DNA of 40,164 bases. Source: UBA1822 sp963615055. GTDB taxonomy: Bacteria; Bacillota; Negativicutes; Veillonellales; Dialisteraceae. A program made the position numbers and the translations under genes. Shown in pieces: positions 40,026 to 40,164 of this stretch (the stretch's first letter is position 1; each line of letters begins with the position of its first letter). A model generated the notes under the pieces. It did not search any database and had not been told where the DNA came from. It saw nothing but the letters and a program-made list of their open reading frames with translations. The DNA is taken from NCBI GenBank assembly GCA_963615055.1, contig CAVEFO010000009.1, positions 1 to 40,164 of the forward strand, given 5' to 3'.

Positions 40026-40139
40026 GAGACCGCTTCATTTCTCCACGGCGAATATGCATTCGGTGTGAAGAAGGATGAAGTTAACTATTCCAAAGAATAC
40101 GGCAGCTCCTGGACGCTGTCCCTCAACTACAAATTCTGA
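40026..40139 (+). pseudogene. 3' fragment of an outer-membrane beta-barrel gene
   Basis: The frame reads ETASFLHGEYAFGVKKDEVN and then YSKEYGSSWTLSLNYKF before TGA (40137-40139). Alternating strands and a terminal phenylalanine are the usual signature of the last strands of autotransporter or porin barrels. The frame stays open back to 39966 only through the IS remnant and has no start codon there. The gene has lost everything but its end, probably through the IS. Confidence 0.55.
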
Positions 40140-40164
40140 TTTTAGGATTTGCAATCAAAAAGGA

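Noticed and set aside
1..40139. Composite transposon bounded by the two inverted IS ends
   Set aside because: The ends are diverged from each other, the right one is a remnant without a transposase, and the interior is mostly core metabolism. Coincidence is more likely.

Overview
The window reads as chromosomal DNA of a diderm Firmicute of the class Negativicutes (Selenomonas/Veillonella/Megasphaera type); the genus cannot be settled by eye. Firmicute traits are a T-box leader, a class I preQ1 riboswitch feeding queT-queF, strong AGGAGG ribosome-binding sites, and frequent GTG/TTG starts. Outer-membrane traits are a YadA-like trimeric autotransporter, a second outer-membrane beta-barrel fragment and type IV pilus/type II secretion-type genes. 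Base composition is moderately GC-rich, which leaves many long meaningless open frames opposite the real genes.

Layout. 1-93: right end of an IS3-family element, cut by the window edge. 94-942: no convincing gene. 943-3553 (+): exported protein, nitroreductase, then queT-queF behind a preQ1 riboswitch with a visible terminator/antiterminator switch. 3792-6743 (+): mnmG and rsmG (tRNA and rRNA modification), separated by a GGCTTGA/CAAGCC repeat element. 6755-8330: an AAA/DUF4143 ATPase gene between two identical 108-bp direct repeats. 8347-17283 (-): tyrosine phosphatase, a branched-chain amino-acid binding lipoprotein behind a T-box leader with three serial T-box/terminator modules, pyruvate carboxylase, an EamA transporter, and a trimeric autotransporter whose promoter spacer carries a nine-G tract. 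17854-24919 (-): complete F1Fo ATP synthase operon atpZ-I-B-E-F-H-A-G-D-C. 25160-27352 (-): wecB and wecA (surface polysaccharide initiation). 27456-27930: a bipartite repeat ending in fifteen 10-bp units. 27939-33443 (-): a McrBC-like pair (AAA+ ATPase plus DUF2357/PD-(D/E)XK nuclease) behind a lysine-tailed small protein that overlaps a CorC/CNNM membrane protein. 33726-33882 (-): tRNA-Arg and tRNA-Trp. 34105-38413 (+): a tightly overlapping pilin/pseudopilin operon with a minimal prepilin peptidase, four minor pilins, a PilM-PilN (GspL-like) fusion and a PilO/GspM-like protein, running into a shikimate-kinase-like gene and pfkA. 39961-40139: a solo IS end fused to the 3' end of an outer-membrane barrel gene.

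The genes fit a fermentative anaerobe: glycolysis (pfkA), anaplerosis through pyruvate carboxylase toward succinate/propionate, ATP synthase, and cell-surface functions. The unusual content is mostly regulatory and repetitive: the poly-G adhesin promoter, the triple T-box, the ATPase cassette with direct repeats, the bipartite decamer repeat at two loci, and the McrBC-like operon coupled to CorC.
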